Below are positions 5,019 to 5,128 of a stretch of DNA of 5,128 nucleotides, in pieces. Source of the DNA: an uncultured Caryophanales bacterium (GTDB lineage: Bacteria; Bacillota_I; Bacilli_A; RFN20; CAG-826); assembly GCA_946622925.1 (NCBI GenBank), contig CAMOQM010000074.1, forward strand, positions 1 to 5,128, given 5' to 3'. The position numbers were made by a program, and so were the translations under genes. The notes beneath the pieces were generated by a model that was given only the letters and a program-made list of their open reading frames with translations, did not search any database and was not told the DNA's origin. Position 1 is the first letter of the stretch, and each line of letters starts with the position of its first letter.

Positions 5019-5128
5019 TGGCGGATCAGCGCGAGGGATTTTTTCATGGATAAAACCTCCGAGGTGAGATTTCAAAGAGTTGGGACGACCCTGACAATCT
5101 TTGTTTGGGAACGCGAAGAGTTTCAACG
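5019..5128. other. Right edge: competing short reading frames, unresolved
   Basis: Three frames compete and none is recognisable. On +, an ATG at 5046 follows GAGGGA (5033-5038) at seven bases and stays open to the edge (27 codons, beginning MDKTSEVRF). On -, an ATG at 5047 sharing the same CATG follows GGAGG at eight bases and runs 40 codons to a stop at 4925 (beginning MKKSLALIRH). A third frame, also on -, is open from the edge to a TAA at 4952-4950 (58 codons, ending LRESKEG) and could be the C-terminus of a gene entering from the right. A 58-codon open run is only mildly unlikely by chance. The + frame has the most natural position after the tmRNA terminator, but this is inference. Confidence 0.3.

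Noticed and set aside
1..5128. CRISPR array, insertion sequence or integrase gene
   Set aside because: No regularly spaced repeats, terminal inverted repeats with a transposase, or recombinase motifs were seen.

Overview
The window reads as a chromosomal segment of a low-to-middle GC Gram-positive bacterium (Bacillota). The reasons are purine-rich Shine-Dalgarno sites (AAAAGGAGA, AGGAGGG), compact rho-independent terminators, and a Y-family polymerase overlapping a YolD-like gene, a pairing known mainly from Bacilli. TGA is used as a stop at the polymerase/YolD junction and TGG encodes Trp in the aminopeptidase, so the standard bacterial code applies. Genes sampled by hand are about 42-45% GC. 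The species cannot be named from the sequence.

Layout: (1) 1-374, + strand, the C-terminal end of an elongation factor G-like GTPase running in from the left edge. (2) Two abutting terminators facing each other, 391-424 (+) and 428-454 (-). (3) 453-1292, - strand, a six-helix membrane protein resembling the HdeD/DUF308 type, with a long charged C-terminal tail. (4) A 65-bp divergent promoter gap. (5) 1358-2584, + strand, a complete M29 family aminopeptidase with all expected metal ligands, closed by a strong terminator. (6) A two-gene operon on the - strand: a Y-family translesion DNA polymerase of the UmuC/UvrX type (2965-4218), then a YolD-like protein (2624-2968), joined by a 4-bp ATGA overlap. 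(7) 4219-4693, an AT-rich gap (about 35% GC) with no recognisable gene. (8) The 3' half of a transfer-messenger RNA gene on the + strand, ending with an encoded CCA at 4851 and followed by a terminator. (9) 4902-5018, nested inverted repeats suggesting a structured RNA or leader, followed by short competing reading frames at the right edge that cannot be settled within the window.

The parts are mostly independent housekeeping and stress modules: translation (EF-G-like), peptide turnover (aminopeptidase), DNA damage tolerance (polymerase plus YolD) and ribosome rescue (tmRNA). The two least explained points are the tmRNA, whose 3' half is clear but whose 5' half (matching acceptor strand and GGATTCGAC-type element) I could not find, and the structured segment after it, in which a stretch complementary to a candidate Shine-Dalgarno site lies in the loop of an internal hairpin.
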